A DNA stretch of 64,000 bases from Lacrimispora saccharolytica (lineage in GTDB: Bacteria; Bacillota; Clostridia; Lachnospirales; Lachnospiraceae). This document shows positions 42,274 through 51,586 of this stretch, one piece after another. Location of the stretch: assembly GCA_016899975.1 (NCBI GenBank), contig JACJJN010000007.1, forward strand, positions 1-64,000. The letters run 5' to 3'. Each line of letters opens with the position of its first letter. Position 1 is the stretch's first letter. A program made the position numbers and the translations under genes. The notes under the pieces are model-generated. The model had not been told where the DNA came from and did no database searches. It worked only from the letters and a program-made list of their open reading frames with translations.

Positions 42274-42824
42274 GTTTCGTATTCTTCCCTCAGGATAGAA
42301 TAATAACTCGCGTCACAGATTCCCTGGTTGTTCCAGTCGCTGTGGCGGAGTGTACCTTCATATATCATTCCGCACTTTTCCATCACTTTTCCGGAATTAA
42401 CATTTCGCGAATCGTGTCTGGCGGAAACGCATCCGGCCTGTACTTCCTCAAACAGGAAGCGTATCACCGCTTCCAGCGCTTCCGATGTGATTCCCTGGTA
42501 CCACCATTTTCTTGAAATACAGTATCCCATATGCGCCAGTTCCGCTTTTTCATTCATGGAAACTACGCTGATATTTCCGATCGGTTCGCTGGTCTCTTTC
42601 CACACGATCGCCCAGTTATAATAATCCGGCTGGTCATACTGCCCGATCCATTCACTGAGAATCTTCTCGGAAACACCTGCATCTCTGTGCGCCGGCCAGG
42701 TAAGAAACTTCGTCACCTCATCATCCGCCGCCCAGTTCCGGTACATCGCCTGAGCGTCCTCCAACTGAAATCTTCTCAGAATCAAACGCTCTGTTTCAAG
42801 TGTTACCGTACCTTTGTGTTCCAT
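42252..42824 (-). CDS. GNAT family N-acetyltransferase (RimJ/RimL type)
   Basis: The 190-residue protein has TLETERLILRRFQLEDAQAM, then YCISRKWWYQGITSEALEAV and NSGKVMEKCGMIYEGTLR. It transfers acetyl to an amino group, perhaps a protein N-terminus or antibiotic; the target is unknown. GAGGAGTGGAGAG precedes the ATG. It has its own terminator. Confidence 0.9.
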   Translation of the reverse strand: MEHKGTVTLETERLILRRFQLEDAQAMYRNWAADDEVTKFLTWPAHRDAGVSEKILSEWIGQYDQPDYYNWAIVWKETSEPIGNISVVSMNEKAELAHMGYCISRKWWYQGITSEALEAVIRFLFEEVQAGCVSARHDSRNVNSGKVMEKCGMIYEGTLRHSDWNNQGICDASYYSILREEYETRKKEAG

Positions 42825-42838
42825 CTCTCCACTCCTCT

Positions 42839-44914
42839 TTATTCCTGAAACGCTTCGTTCAGTTCCTCGGTTCCCGGAAGTACGAATCTTCCGTCCTCAA
42901 TCAGGGAAACCTCCGATCCGTCTTCTTTCTGTACGCGGATGTAGTCCAGTTCATCGTAAGGGATCGTGATATCCGTGTGGCATCCGAAATATGCTTTTCC
43001 CGGATCTTCCTTCCGCAGGATGGAGATCTCGTTGTCTCTTGCTATGATCTCCTTACCGTCCGGATTGAAGACCGCGGTATCTTCCGCCCAGCTGTAACAG
43101 GTATCTCCCATCGCAAAGTGCGGTCCCATCTTTTCCGCGATCAGGATCGGCAGTTTATCTGCAATCTGATATTTTTCCGCCACCACGTAGGCGGTGGTGT
43201 TGGTTCCGATGGCAAATTCTCCGATCGGCAGAGTTTTGTGATGGTTGAGGATATTTGCCTCGATGTATTTTCTGTTTTCCCCTTCCTGTTCAAAATTCGT
43301 ACAGCCGTAATCTGTGATCATTCCATCGGTGAGCGTCAGACACAGGTTCTGATAATTCAGCTCATTCAGATATACAGAGGTCACATGGAGTACTCCATTG
43401 GTTCCTTTCAGCACCGGAGAGGTAAAGACCTCGCCGACCGGGATATTCACATCCGCAACGCAGTTTTCAAAGTTGGTCTGCTTTTCCGGCTGTTCCAGTT
43501 TGTGCAGCTGGATCCAAAGGTCTGTGCGGTTCTCCCCTTTTCCTTTGACATGAACGCGGGTGCCCTGATCCAGCGCATCGATCAGGTGCTGCTGGATTCT
43601 CTGATATTTCCGGTAGTCCAGAGTGTTGATCTTTACTGTCTCCCGGAAGATTTCTTCAAACTGCTCCCCGATTTCCGGAACCGGATAGGCAATGATCGTA
43701 AAGCTTCGTTCTTCTCCGATAATGTAGCGGTTGGTGATCTGTCCTGCCTCGTTGTCGTACCGTACCTGCAGCTTCTGCTGTTTTTCATTGAAGGAGAGGG
43801 CATCTTTGTTCGCCTTCGGGCTGAACGGTTTTTCTCCGAAAATCTCGATCACTGCAGGACCGGCATGGGTATTCGCCTCTTCCTTATGCTTCTCATAAGC
43901 CACCTGCATCGCTCTCAGCCTGCGCTGTACCAGATCCTCGTCCAGGAACAAAGCCGCATCTTCTTTGTGATCGTAATCAAACTGTTTGTTTGGAACCGCT
44001 CCGGAATATCCTGTTCTCAGTCCTCTCCGGTTCCGGTCCGCCCCGTGAACGGCGCTGCGGTAAATGACCGGCTGCAGTCCCATCTCCTCAAACTGAAGGA
44101 TCGCCGCGCGCACCATCCGCTCGAAGCCCAGATGGTAGCGGATATTGACGGTCTTCTTCTTTGAGAGATCCTTGTTTCCAAGAACAAAACCGATGCGGTA
44201 TCCTTCGGTGTAAGTCCGTGCCATTGCATCGATCTGTTCCTGCGGCAGACCGTTCAGGAATTCTGCCGTCTTCCGTTCATTTTCCGTAACATATTCACCG
44301 TAGCGGTACAGATAACGGAGATCCGTCAGGTCCGCTTTCCGGACAATCCCGGACGCGAAATCCAGAGTAGGATCCACCATCTCACGGATACGGTATTCCA
44401 TAGTCTCATCGGTGTAATCACTCACATACCAGTAGAATACATCCCGAAGCGCCGCCTTCGTAGGAAACTCCTCTTCCTCAAACATATGATAAATCTCCAG
44501 GAACAGTTCCATCACTACCACACAGTCCCACAGACGGCCTTCGTAAACGGACACCACCATCCCCTGGATCTCCGCGTACAGAAAGCTGAGCATCTGGCCA
44601 TAACCTTCCCCCAGCATCTTTGCCGCGTACGCCGGATTTCCGTAAGAATGTTCATACATTTCCGGAAGGATATCCCGATAAGGTCCCACATTGAGCGCCT
44701 GCAGTTCCTCCATGGAACCATGTTCCAGAATGCCTTCTTTCAACCTTTTCTCCAGCTCCTGCAGTTTTACGATATACTTCGCCATCTCAGCAAAATATTC
44801 CCGGTAAGTCACCGGAACACTTTTTTCCTCCGGAATCTGCCGTATCCTCTCCAGCGAAAGCTTCCGCCGTTCCTCGAGAAGCTCTCTTTCTTCCGTATCA
44901 TTTCTGTAATCCGT
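42839..44914 (-). CDS. M29-type aminopeptidase
   Basis: The 691-residue protein has a C-terminal M29 metallopeptidase region: KTLPIGEFAIGTNTTAYV, EKMGPHFAMGDTCYSW, and upstream GRNRxD-like KGKGENRTDLWIQ. Metal-binding Glu, Glu, His and Asp can be placed there. The N-terminal 300 residues are helical and not typical of short AmpS proteins, which have about 400 residues. It overlaps the HD-domain gene. The start at 44914 follows AAAGGAAAAGAG. Confidence 0.82.
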   Translation of the reverse strand, partial: TDYRNDTEERELLEERRKLSLERIRQIPEEKSVPVTYREYFAEMAKYIVKLQELEKRLKEGILEHGSMEELQALNVGPYRDILPEMYEHSYGNPAYAAKMLGEGYGQMLSFLYAEIQGMVVSVYEGRLWDCVVVMELFLEIYHMFEEEEFPTKAALRDVFYWYVSDYTDETMEYRIREMVDPTLDFASGIVRKADLTDLRYLYRYGEYVTENERKTAEFLNGLPQEQIDAMARTYTEGYRIGFVLGNKDLSKKKTVNIRYHLGFERMVRAAILQFEEMGLQPVIYRSAVHGADRNRRGLRTGYSGAVPNKQFDYDHKEDAALFLDEDLVQRRLRAMQVAYEKHKEEANTHAGPAVIEIFGEKPFSPKANKDALSFNEKQQKLQVRYDNEAGQITNRYIIGEERSFTIIAYPVPEIGEQFEEIFRETVKINTLDYRKYQRIQQHLIDALDQGTRVHVKGKGENRTDLWIQLHKLEQPEKQTNFENCVADVNIPVGEVFTSPVLKGTNGVLHVTSVYLNELNYQNLCLTLTDGMITDYGCTNFEQEGENRKYIEANILNHHKTLPIGEFAIGTNTTAYVVAEKYQIADKLPILIAEKMGPHFAMGDTCYSWAEDTAVFNPDGKEIIARDNEISILRKEDPGKAYFGCHTDITIPYDELDYIRVQKEDGSEVSLIEDGRFVLPGTEELNEAFQE

Positions 44915-45524
44915 CATCACTCTTTTCCTTTCTGTCATCGATCAGTCTGCCCTGCGCCACATTTTTTTCCAGCAGTTCCTTCATATATTCCCAAATCTGG
45001 CTGGAACCGGTCTCCGTATACTCGTTGCGCTTCAGCACCTGGGAGATCCGCACCTGATGTCCCGTCCAGTCTTTTCCTTCGTTGTAATCGTTCAGGAGCA
45101 GCGGCTGAAAATTGTCCATCGTATGGGCGAACCTTGCCTCCGGCGTTTCGTACGCCTCAAATTCCTCCCAGAGCTGTCTCAGTTTTTCTCCCTGATCCTC
45201 CGGAAGCAGCCCGAAGATCCTTTCGGCAGCCTTTTTCTCCCGTTCTTCCTTCGTGCGGTTCGCCTCCTCGTCATAGGCATAGGTATCCCCCGCATCGATT
45301 TCCACCAGATCGTGGATCAGTATCATGACCATTGTTTTTGCGATATCCACCGGCTGATTGGAATATTCCTGCAGAAGCCACGCCATCAGCGCCATATGCC
45401 AGGCATGCTCCGCGTCGCCCTCTCTGCGGGAATATCCGCAGATATGCGTCTGCCGCTCGATCTGCTTTTCCCGGTCAATCTCAAGAATAAAATCCACCTG
45501 TCGGTCCCATCGTTCCCGATCCAT
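44898..45524 (-). CDS. HD domain hydrolase
   Basis: The 208-residue protein has HD-domain residues in DAEHAWHMALMAW and MILIHDLVEIDAGDTYAYD, like YfbR-type 5'-deoxynucleotidases. It overlaps the M29 gene start by 17 nt. The exact substrate is not known; dNMP hydrolysis is a fair guess from the family. Confidence 0.87.
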   Translation of the reverse strand: MDRERWDRQVDFILEIDREKQIERQTHICGYSRREGDAEHAWHMALMAWLLQEYSNQPVDIAKTMVMILIHDLVEIDAGDTYAYDEEANRTKEEREKKAAERIFGLLPEDQGEKLRQLWEEFEAYETPEARFAHTMDNFQPLLLNDYNEGKDWTGHQVRISQVLKRNEYTETGSSQIWEYMKELLEKNVAQGRLIDDRKEKSDDGLQK

Positions 45525-45530
45525 CTTTTC

Positions 45531-45842
45531 TCACACTCCTATCAGAAACAGAGAAAGCCACAGTACCGCCAGCACTCCGCAGGAAACGGAGCCGATCACC
45601 GACTTTCTGTGACTGACTTTCTCCTCCCGGAAGCTTTTCAGCCCCAGGTAAAATCCATAAACAGACGTCAGCATGGCAAACAAAGCAATGGCACCTGCAT
45701 AAACGCCTGCCTCACCTCCGAAGGCAAACGATATCACCGCGTCCACCACGAAAAGCCCGCCGGAAAGAATCGCCAGCCGGACCGCCGTACCGCCTCCCTG
45801 GGAATGTTTCCTGATAAAATTGTAATTATACTTCTTCGCCAT
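45531..45842 (-). CDS. DUF6142-like small membrane protein
   Basis: The 103-residue protein begins MAKKYNYNFIRKHSQGGGTA and has three hydrophobic segments. I recognise it as a DUF6142-type protein; no function is known. The start at 45842 follows AGGAGACACAGGT and overlaps the VanZ-like gene by 17 nt. Confidence 0.72.
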   Translation of the reverse strand: MAKKYNYNFIRKHSQGGGTAVRLAILSGGLFVVDAVISFAFGGEAGVYAGAIALFAMLTSVYGFYLGLKSFREEKVSHRKSVIGSVSCGVLAVLWLSLFLIGV

Positions 45843-46299
45843 ACCTGTGTCTCCTGATTTTATCACATAGTAAAAAGATCCAATAACCGCTCAGCGCGCC
45901 CAGCGTGTTCAGGATCATATCATCCACGTCAAAACAGCCGACCTTCCAGATCAGCTGCACCGTCTCCACACCGAGGCTGAACGCAAATCCCAGCAGGGTT
46001 ACCAGCCAGAAGCTTCGCATCCTCCGGTGCATCACCGGAAGAAAAAATCCGAACGGCCAGAAGCCGATCACATTTCCAGCCAGATTCAGAAACGCAGCCA
46101 GATGTCCCACCTGGCTGCGGTAGATCCAGAATCTCCGAACCTCCCGGAACGGTATCAGATTATATCTGTAATCCTGATCTGCAAAAGAATTCCTTCCATA
46201 AATTTCCGCAAAAAACAGAAAATACACCAGCAGCAGGATATAAATTACAAACAGAATCCGGCCGATCACACGGATTCTGTTTTTAGTTTCTGTTTTCAA
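45826..46299 (-). CDS. VanZ-like membrane protein
   Basis: The 157-residue protein has four spans and VanZ-type motifs: NLIPFREVRRFW, LNLAGNVIGFWPFGFFLP and SLGVETVQLIWKVGCFDVDDMILNTLG-like sequence. VanZ proteins are linked to low-level teicoplanin resistance, but most homologues have other unknown roles. It starts at TTG after AAGGAG. Confidence 0.88.
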   Translation of the reverse strand: MKTETKNRIRVIGRILFVIYILLLVYFLFFAEIYGRNSFADQDYRYNLIPFREVRRFWIYRSQVGHLAAFLNLAGNVIGFWPFGFFLPVMHRRMRSFWLVTLLGFAFSLGVETVQLIWKVGCFDVDDMILNTLGALSGYWIFLLCDKIRRHRYGEEV

Positions 46300-46321
46300 T
46301 AACTTCTCCTTGTCAAATAGA

Positions 46322-46474
46322 TCAAAACGTTATTTCTGCACGACGCTTCAAAAGTCTGGCACCGTTTACTATCATCAGGACTCCCATGGAAATCCCGGCA
46401 GCAAGAAGAAGGATTCCCATCGCAATGCTTCCGCCTCCGGTCTGGCCCATGGTCTTGAAAACTTTTTCATTCAT
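46322..46474 (-). CDS. small membrane protein, 50 residues
   Basis: The frame reads MNEKVFKTMGQTGGGSIAMG, a membrane segment (ILLLAAGISMGVLMIVNG) and a basic end (ARLLKRRAEITF). AGAGGTG precedes the ATG. It lies between pyrE and the VanZ-like gene. Similar small proteins occur in Lachnospiraceae as I recall; the function is unknown. Confidence 0.7.
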   Translation of the reverse strand: MNEKVFKTMGQTGGGSIAMGILLLAAGISMGVLMIVNGARLLKRRAEITF

Positions 46475-46496
46475 AAAAACAACACCTCTTTATTTT

Positions 46497-47171
46497 TTAC
46501 TGTGCACCATATTCCGCATAATATGCATCAATCGCTGCTTTCATTGTGTCGTCGATAATCACTTTTCCCTGGCATGGCTTGTTGTACAGATATTCGATCA
46601 CTTCTTCCATCGTAACGATCGCATTTGCCGGGAATCCGTAAGTTTCCTGAATCTCTTCCAGCGCGCTCTTGGTTCCTTTTCCGCGCTCCATGCGGTTCAG
46701 GGATACCATCAGGCCCTTGATCTCCACATTGCCCTGTGCCTGGATGATCGGGAAGGTTTCCTCGATGGATTTTCCGGAAGTGGTCACATCCTCAATGATC
46801 ACCACACGGTCTCCGTCCTTGATCTTGCTGCCCAGAAGGATTCCTGTATCCCCGTGATCCTTCACCTCTTTCCGGTTGGAACAGTAACGGATATCCACAC
46901 CGTACAGCTCGCTGATCGCCATGGTAGTGGCAACACTCAGCGGAATGCCTTTGTATGCCGGTCCGAAGAGCACGTCAAAATCCAGGCCATAATTGTCATG
47001 GATCGCCTTCGCGTAATACTCACCCAGACGCTTCAGCTGTGTTCCTGTCACGTAAGCGCCCGCGTTCATGAAAAATGGGGATTTTCTTCCGCTCTTCAGC
47101 GTAAACTCTCCAAATTTCAGTACCTGGCTCTCCACCATAAACTCAATAAATTCCTGCTTATATGCTTCCAT
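46497..47171 (-). CDS. pyrE: orotate phosphoribosyltransferase
   Basis: The 224-residue enzyme has LKSGRKSPFFMNAGAYVTG, FGPAYKGIPLSVATTMAISE and the PRPP loop RVVIIEDVTTSGKS. It makes OMP. It is the last gene of pyrC-F-K-D-E. GGAGG precedes the ATG. Confidence 0.96.
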   Translation of the reverse strand: MEAYKQEFIEFMVESQVLKFGEFTLKSGRKSPFFMNAGAYVTGTQLKRLGEYYAKAIHDNYGLDFDVLFGPAYKGIPLSVATTMAISELYGVDIRYCSNRKEVKDHGDTGILLGSKIKDGDRVVIIEDVTTSGKSIEETFPIIQAQGNVEIKGLMVSLNRMERGKGTKSALEEIQETYGFPANAIVTMEEVIEYLYNKPCQGKVIIDDTMKAAIDAYYAEYGAQ

Positions 47172-47198
47172 TGTATTTCAAACCTCCTGTAGAAACGA

Positions 47199-48116
47199 TC
47201 AGACGATTCCGATCAGTTCATGAATATCGCTGACATTATTTTTTCTCATGTATTCTTCGATTCCGTGAACGGTCTCCACCGTCGCGTACGGATTCACAAA
47301 GTTTGCCGTTCCGATGGACACTGCCGTCGCGCCTGCCATCAGGAACTCCAGAGCGTCCTCTGCATTGGAGATGCCTCCCATTCCGATGATCGGAAGCTGT
47401 ACCGCATGGGCAACCTGGTAAACCATCCGGACTGCGATCGGCTTCACCGCCGGGCCGGACATTCCTCCGGTCTTATTTGCCAGGGCAAAGGTTCTGCGGT
47501 TGATATCGATCTTCATACCGGTCAGAGTGTTGATCAGGGAAAGGACGTCCGCCCCTCCGCTCTCCGCCGCCCGCGCCATCTCGGTGATATCCGTCACGTT
47601 CGGGCTGAGCTTCATGATCACCGGCTGCTTCGCGTATTTTTTGATCTCCCGGGTAATTGCCTCCACGGCCTTCGGATCCTGTCCGAAAGCGATGCCGCCT
47701 TCCTTTACGTTCGGGCAGGAAATGTTGATCTCCAGAAGATCCACCGGCTCGTCGGACAGACGTTCCACGACCTCACAGTAATCCTGTGTGCTCTTTCCGC
47801 AGACATTGACGATCACTTTCGTGTCAAACTGCTTCAGGAACGGCAGATCTCTTTTGCAGAATACTTCCATTCCCGGATTCTGAAGACCGATGGCATTGAG
47901 CATGCCTCCGTAAACCTCAGCGATCCGAGGGGTAGGATTTCCCGGCCACGGTACATTCGCCACACCTTTGGTCACCACCGCGCCAAGCTGGTTCAGATCC
48001 ACAAACTCACTGTATTCCGCTCCGGAACCAAATGTGCCGGAGGCTGTCATCACCGGATTTTTCAGTTCCACTCCCGCCAGGCTGACGCCAAGATGCAGAC
48101 TGTCTTTCTTCATCAT
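47199..48116 (-). CDS. pyrD: dihydroorotate dehydrogenase, catalytic subunit (type 1B)
   Basis: The 305-residue FMN enzyme has NPVMTASGTFGSGAEYSEFV, INISCPNVKEGG with the catalytic Cys, and GMGGISNAEDALEFLMAGA. It pairs with PyrK, whose gene overlaps it by 4 nt, to use NAD+. Confidence 0.96.
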   Translation of the reverse strand: MMKKDSLHLGVSLAGVELKNPVMTASGTFGSGAEYSEFVDLNQLGAVVTKGVANVPWPGNPTPRIAEVYGGMLNAIGLQNPGMEVFCKRDLPFLKQFDTKVIVNVCGKSTQDYCEVVERLSDEPVDLLEINISCPNVKEGGIAFGQDPKAVEAITREIKKYAKQPVIMKLSPNVTDITEMARAAESGGADVLSLINTLTGMKIDINRRTFALANKTGGMSGPAVKPIAVRMVYQVAHAVQLPIIGMGGISNAEDALEFLMAGATAVSIGTANFVNPYATVETVHGIEEYMRKNNVSDIHELIGIV

Positions 48117-48883
48117 AACTCCACCTCCGTGCTCAGGAATACAGGACCATCCTTGCAGATCCGCTTATTGTGAACCTGAGAATGTCCGTCCACCTCTGTG
48201 GATTTGCAGACGCAGGCAAGGCATGCGCCGATTCCGCAGGCCATTTTTTCTTCCATGGATACCCAGCAGGGGATTCCTTTGTCCAGCGCGTAAGCTTTAA
48301 TTGCCCGCAGCATCGGAGTCGGTCCGCAGGCGAAGATCAGATCCGCCTCCAGCCTGTTGGCTTTCACCGCGTCCAGCACATTTCCTTTCGTTCCTGCGCT
48401 GCCATCCTCGGTGGCAAGATACAGCTGTCCCGCCGCGTTCAGTTCCTCGGTCAGGAACAGTTCGTCCCGGTATCCGGAGACAATGATTTTCTCTCCCTGG
48501 ATCGCCTTGGCGGTTTCCAGCATCGGCGGGATACCGATTCCTCCGCCCATCAGCATGACACGTTTCCCTTTCGCCTCCTCCAGCGGAAATCCGTTGCCAA
48601 GAGGTCCCAGGATATCGATGGTATCCCCGGCGCGAAGCCGGGAAAACTCTCTGGTTCCGTCTCCCGCGATCCGGTAAACGATACGCAGGGCGTCCTTTTC
48701 CCGGTCGATCTCACACAGAGAAATCGGACGCGGAAGCAGTCTGCTGGCATCTTTCGTATATACAGAAACAAATTGTCCCGGCTTCGCCTCTCTTGCGATC
48801 GCTTTTGTGGAGATCCACATGCTGTAGATATCCTTTGCAATGCATTCCTGGCTGATCACCGTACAGCATTCTTTGATTTTCAT
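48113..48883 (-). CDS. pyrK: dihydroorotate dehydrogenase electron transfer subunit
   Basis: The 256-residue protein has FAD-binding RLLPRPISLCEIDREKDAL, NAD-binding MLMGGGIGIPPMLETAKA and 2Fe-2S cysteines in MACGIGACLACVCKSTEV with a later CK. It passes electrons from PyrD to NAD+. Confidence 0.95.
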   Translation of the reverse strand: MKIKECCTVISQECIAKDIYSMWISTKAIAREAKPGQFVSVYTKDASRLLPRPISLCEIDREKDALRIVYRIAGDGTREFSRLRAGDTIDILGPLGNGFPLEEAKGKRVMLMGGGIGIPPMLETAKAIQGEKIIVSGYRDELFLTEELNAAGQLYLATEDGSAGTKGNVLDAVKANRLEADLIFACGPTPMLRAIKAYALDKGIPCWVSMEEKMACGIGACLACVCKSTEVDGHSQVHNKRICKDGPVFLSTEVEL

Positions 48884-48957
48884 ACTTCTATCTTTCTCCT
48901 CATCCAGATGGTAATTCCCTATTGTTCAGGCGCCATCTCTTTTATCTAGTTCCAAGC

Positions 48958-48981
48958 AACAGTTCAGCTTGCTGAACTGTT
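48958..48981. repeat. dispersed AAC..TTCAGC palindrome
   Basis: AACAGTTCAGC and GCTGAACTGTT are perfect 11-bp arms around TT. It is related to the element at 29124-29147. It lies between pyrF and pyrK. Confidence 0.65.
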
Positions 48982-49903
48982 ACTTCTCTAAAGCTGTGCT
49001 GATGTCTGTCACCATATCCACAACCGCCTGACGGGAAGCGTCCGCAAAATTCTCCGCGCCGAAGGACGCATATTTCTCCTGCTTGTAAGCGGCAATGATT
49101 CCTCTGGAAGAGTTCACGATTGCGCCCAGGCCGTCTTCATTGAAGAAATGTACCAGATCCTTGCCCTGGCCTCCCTGTGCTCCGTAGCCCGGCACCAGGA
49201 TGTATGCCTTCGGCATGATGCTCCGCAGTACTTTTCCCATCTTCGGATAAGTTGCTCCCACTACGGCTCCGATGTAGCTGTAGGAATCACCCATGTGCTC
49301 CTCGCCCCATACAGCCACCTGCTCGCCGACCCACTCATACAGCGGGCGTCCGTCGATCAGACGATCCTGAAATTCTCCGCTGGAAGGATTGGAGGTCTTT
49401 ACCAGAATGAACAGACCTTTTTTCTCCTCCTTGCAGACTTTGATAAACGGTTTTACACCGTCAGAGCCAAGATACGGATTCACAGTTGCAAAATCCTCAT
49501 GGAATCCTGCATAAGATTTGGAACCCACCTGAACATGACCCAGATGACCTACCGCATAAGCCTCGGAAGTAGAGCCGATATCGCCGCGCTTTACGTCGCC
49601 GATGACCACCAGTCCTTTTTCCTGGCAGTAGGAAACGGTCTTCTCATAAGCAGCCATTCCCGGAACGCCGAACTGCTCGTACATCGCCACCTGCGGTTTT
49701 ACCGCCGGGATCAGGTCATACGTCGCATCAACGATCGCCTTGTTGAACTGCCAGATTGCCTCTGCCGCTCCCTCCAGTGTCTCACCGTATTCAGCAAACG
49801 CTTTTTTCTGCACATGCTCCGGCACATAGGACAGCATCGGGTCCAGTCCTACGACGATCGGTGCATTGGTTGCTTTGATCTTTTCAATCAGTTTGTTAAT
49901 CAT
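48980..49903 (-). CDS. pyrF: orotidine 5'-phosphate decarboxylase (long type)
   Basis: The 307-residue enzyme has IVVGLDPMLSYVPEHVQKK, the catalytic VIGDVKRGDIGSTSEAYA and VPGYGAQGGQGKDLV. It matches the type 2, about 300-residue PyrF. It lies between pyrC and pyrK. Confidence 0.95.
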   Translation of the reverse strand: MINKLIEKIKATNAPIVVGLDPMLSYVPEHVQKKAFAEYGETLEGAAEAIWQFNKAIVDATYDLIPAVKPQVAMYEQFGVPGMAAYEKTVSYCQEKGLVVIGDVKRGDIGSTSEAYAVGHLGHVQVGSKSYAGFHEDFATVNPYLGSDGVKPFIKVCKEEKKGLFILVKTSNPSSGEFQDRLIDGRPLYEWVGEQVAVWGEEHMGDSYSYIGAVVGATYPKMGKVLRSIMPKAYILVPGYGAQGGQGKDLVHFFNEDGLGAIVNSSRGIIAAYKQEKYASFGAENFADASRQAVVDMVTDISTALEK

Positions 49904-49992
49904 GTTTCCCTGTTCTCCTCATTTTATCTTATCATTTTATCTCATCTTTTGATCATTCCTGCTTTTCAGGCTTTTGTGATACTGCTGTGATA

Positions 49993-51273
49993 CTATCTTG
50001 CCTGATAAACGATCTTTCCGTCACAGATCGTGTACTTCACGCTGCCTTTCACCTTTTTTCCGCCAAAAGGAGTATTCTTTCCTCTGGAGACAAAGGTTTT
50101 CGGATTGATCACGTATTCCTCGTTGGGATCTATGATCGTCACATCCGCGTCCTTTCCCGGCTTCAGGGAGCCTTTCTGCTCCATGTGAAGGATCCGCGCC
50201 GGATTGTAGCTCATCTTCTCCGCCATCTGCATCGGGGTCAGGATTCCGGTGTCCACCAGTTCCGTGATGGTCAGCGCCACGCTCGTCTCAAGTCCGACAA
50301 TGCCGAACGGAGCCTTCTGAAAGCTCTGCTGTTTTTCTTCCCTCGCATGAGGCGCATGGTCGGTGCTGATCACGTCAAAGATATCGTCCTTCAGACCCTG
50401 TTTCAGCGCTTCCACATCTTCTTTCGCGCGCAGCGGCGGGTTCATTTTATAATTGGTATCTCCCTTTGCCATATCGTCGGTGGAAAGCGTAAAGTGATGC
50501 GGGCATACTTCCGCAGAGATCGATACGCCGTTCCTGCGGGCTTCCTCCACCATCTTCGCACTGTCCTTTGTGGAGCAATGGCAAAGATGCAGGTGCGCTC
50601 CCGTGCTTTTGGCAAGGACAATGTCACGGGCAATGATCACATCCTCCACCGCATTGGAAATGCCTGGAAGATTCCATTCCTGCGACTTGTCTCCCTCATT
50701 CATGCAGCCGCCGTGTACCATATTGATATCTTCACAGTGCGCAAGCACCGGAATGTTTCTTCTCGCCGCGATCTTCATTGCTTCCTCGTAAAGCTGGGCA
50801 TTCATCACGGACTTTCCGTCCTCGCTGATGGCCGGAATTCCGGCATCCACCATCCCGTCGATATCCGCCAGTTTTTCTCCCATCATACCCTCTGTGATCG
50901 CGCCCACCTGAAGCACATGGATCGGCGCATGCTGTCTCGCCTTGTTTTTCACATAATTGACACGGTCCGGATTGTCAATGACCGGTTTTGTATTCGGCAT
51001 TGCAAGCACCGTTGTCACACCGCCCTTGGCTGCCGCCATCGCACCGGTGATGATATCCTCCTTATGGGTCAGGCCCGGATCTCTGAAATGCACATGCATA
51101 TCGATCAGACCCGGCATTACATAACAGCCTGCCGCGTCGATCACTTTTGCGGCGCTGTCCGAAATCTCCTTCTCAACCTTGGCGATCCTGCCGTTCTCGA
51201 TCAGCACGTCACAGATCTCGTCCAGCCGGCTGTCAGGATCGATGACATGTCCGTTTTTAATCAAGATGCTCAT
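49993..51273 (-). CDS. pyrC: dihydroorotase
   Basis: The 426-residue class I enzyme has metal ligands in GLIDMHVHFRDPGLTHKED, a Lys-free-region typical AAAKGGVTTVLAMPNTKPVI, PVLAHCEDINMV and ISTDHAPHAREEK. It is the first gene of the pyr operon. The start at 51273 follows GAGGAAAACGAAG; the frame is open 38 codons further but has no support there. Confidence 0.95.
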   Translation of the reverse strand: MSILIKNGHVIDPDSRLDEICDVLIENGRIAKVEKEISDSAAKVIDAAGCYVMPGLIDMHVHFRDPGLTHKEDIITGAMAAAKGGVTTVLAMPNTKPVIDNPDRVNYVKNKARQHAPIHVLQVGAITEGMMGEKLADIDGMVDAGIPAISEDGKSVMNAQLYEEAMKIAARRNIPVLAHCEDINMVHGGCMNEGDKSQEWNLPGISNAVEDVIIARDIVLAKSTGAHLHLCHCSTKDSAKMVEEARRNGVSISAEVCPHHFTLSTDDMAKGDTNYKMNPPLRAKEDVEALKQGLKDDIFDVISTDHAPHAREEKQQSFQKAPFGIVGLETSVALTITELVDTGILTPMQMAEKMSYNPARILHMEQKGSLKPGKDADVTIIDPNEEYVINPKTFVSRGKNTPFGGKKVKGSVKYTICDGKIVYQAR

Positions 51274-51369
51274 AACTTCGTTTTCCTCGTTTCTGCTTAT
51301 GATCTGCTTACAGATTAAATTTACCCTTTTATCATACACGAAATCCTCAATGAAATAAAGAGTTTTTTC

Positions 51370-51398
51370 TTGACTTTTTGCATTCAAAAGTCTATAAT
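51370..51398 (+). promoter_or_regulatory. promoter of the cold-shock gene leader
   Basis: TTGACT (51370-51375), 17-bp spacer and TATAAT (51393-51398). It is divergent from pyrC and leads into a leader of about 180 nt. Confidence 0.88.
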
Positions 51399-51404
51399 GA
51401 GAGC

Positions 51405-51510
51405 AATTAAAAAAAGTTGTGGATGTAATACAAGGTCACTAGTTATTAGAGATTATATTAACGATTCACCTTCAATATAATCTGTAATAGCTGGTGAATT
51501 TTTTTCCGAA
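51405..51510 (+). ncRNA. csp leader RNA / possible short RNA
   Basis: A transcript from the promoter at 51370 would pass a 24-bp imperfect stem (51436-51459 with 51474-51497; 14-nt loop) followed by seven T residues, a complete intrinsic terminator. It could end as an RNA of about 100 nt or read on into the cold-shock gene. Cold-shock mRNAs often have long structured leaders. The RNA call is inferred. Confidence 0.5.
51436..51505 (+). terminator. terminator/attenuator in the csp leader
   Basis: TCACTAGTTATTAGAGATTA and its partner ending AGCTGGTGA form a long stem with three mismatches, then TTTTTTT at 51499-51505. Confidence 0.8.
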
Positions 51511-51586
51511 AACTTCGCCCGCTTACGGTGAGCAAAGACTTGCCAAACATCTCGTTTTTATTTTATTTCTATGGAGGTAACACACA

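Noticed and set aside
49904-51330. PyrR-type attenuators in the pyr operon
   Set aside because: No leader of suitable length or terminator/anti-terminator pair is visible before pyrC or between the genes.
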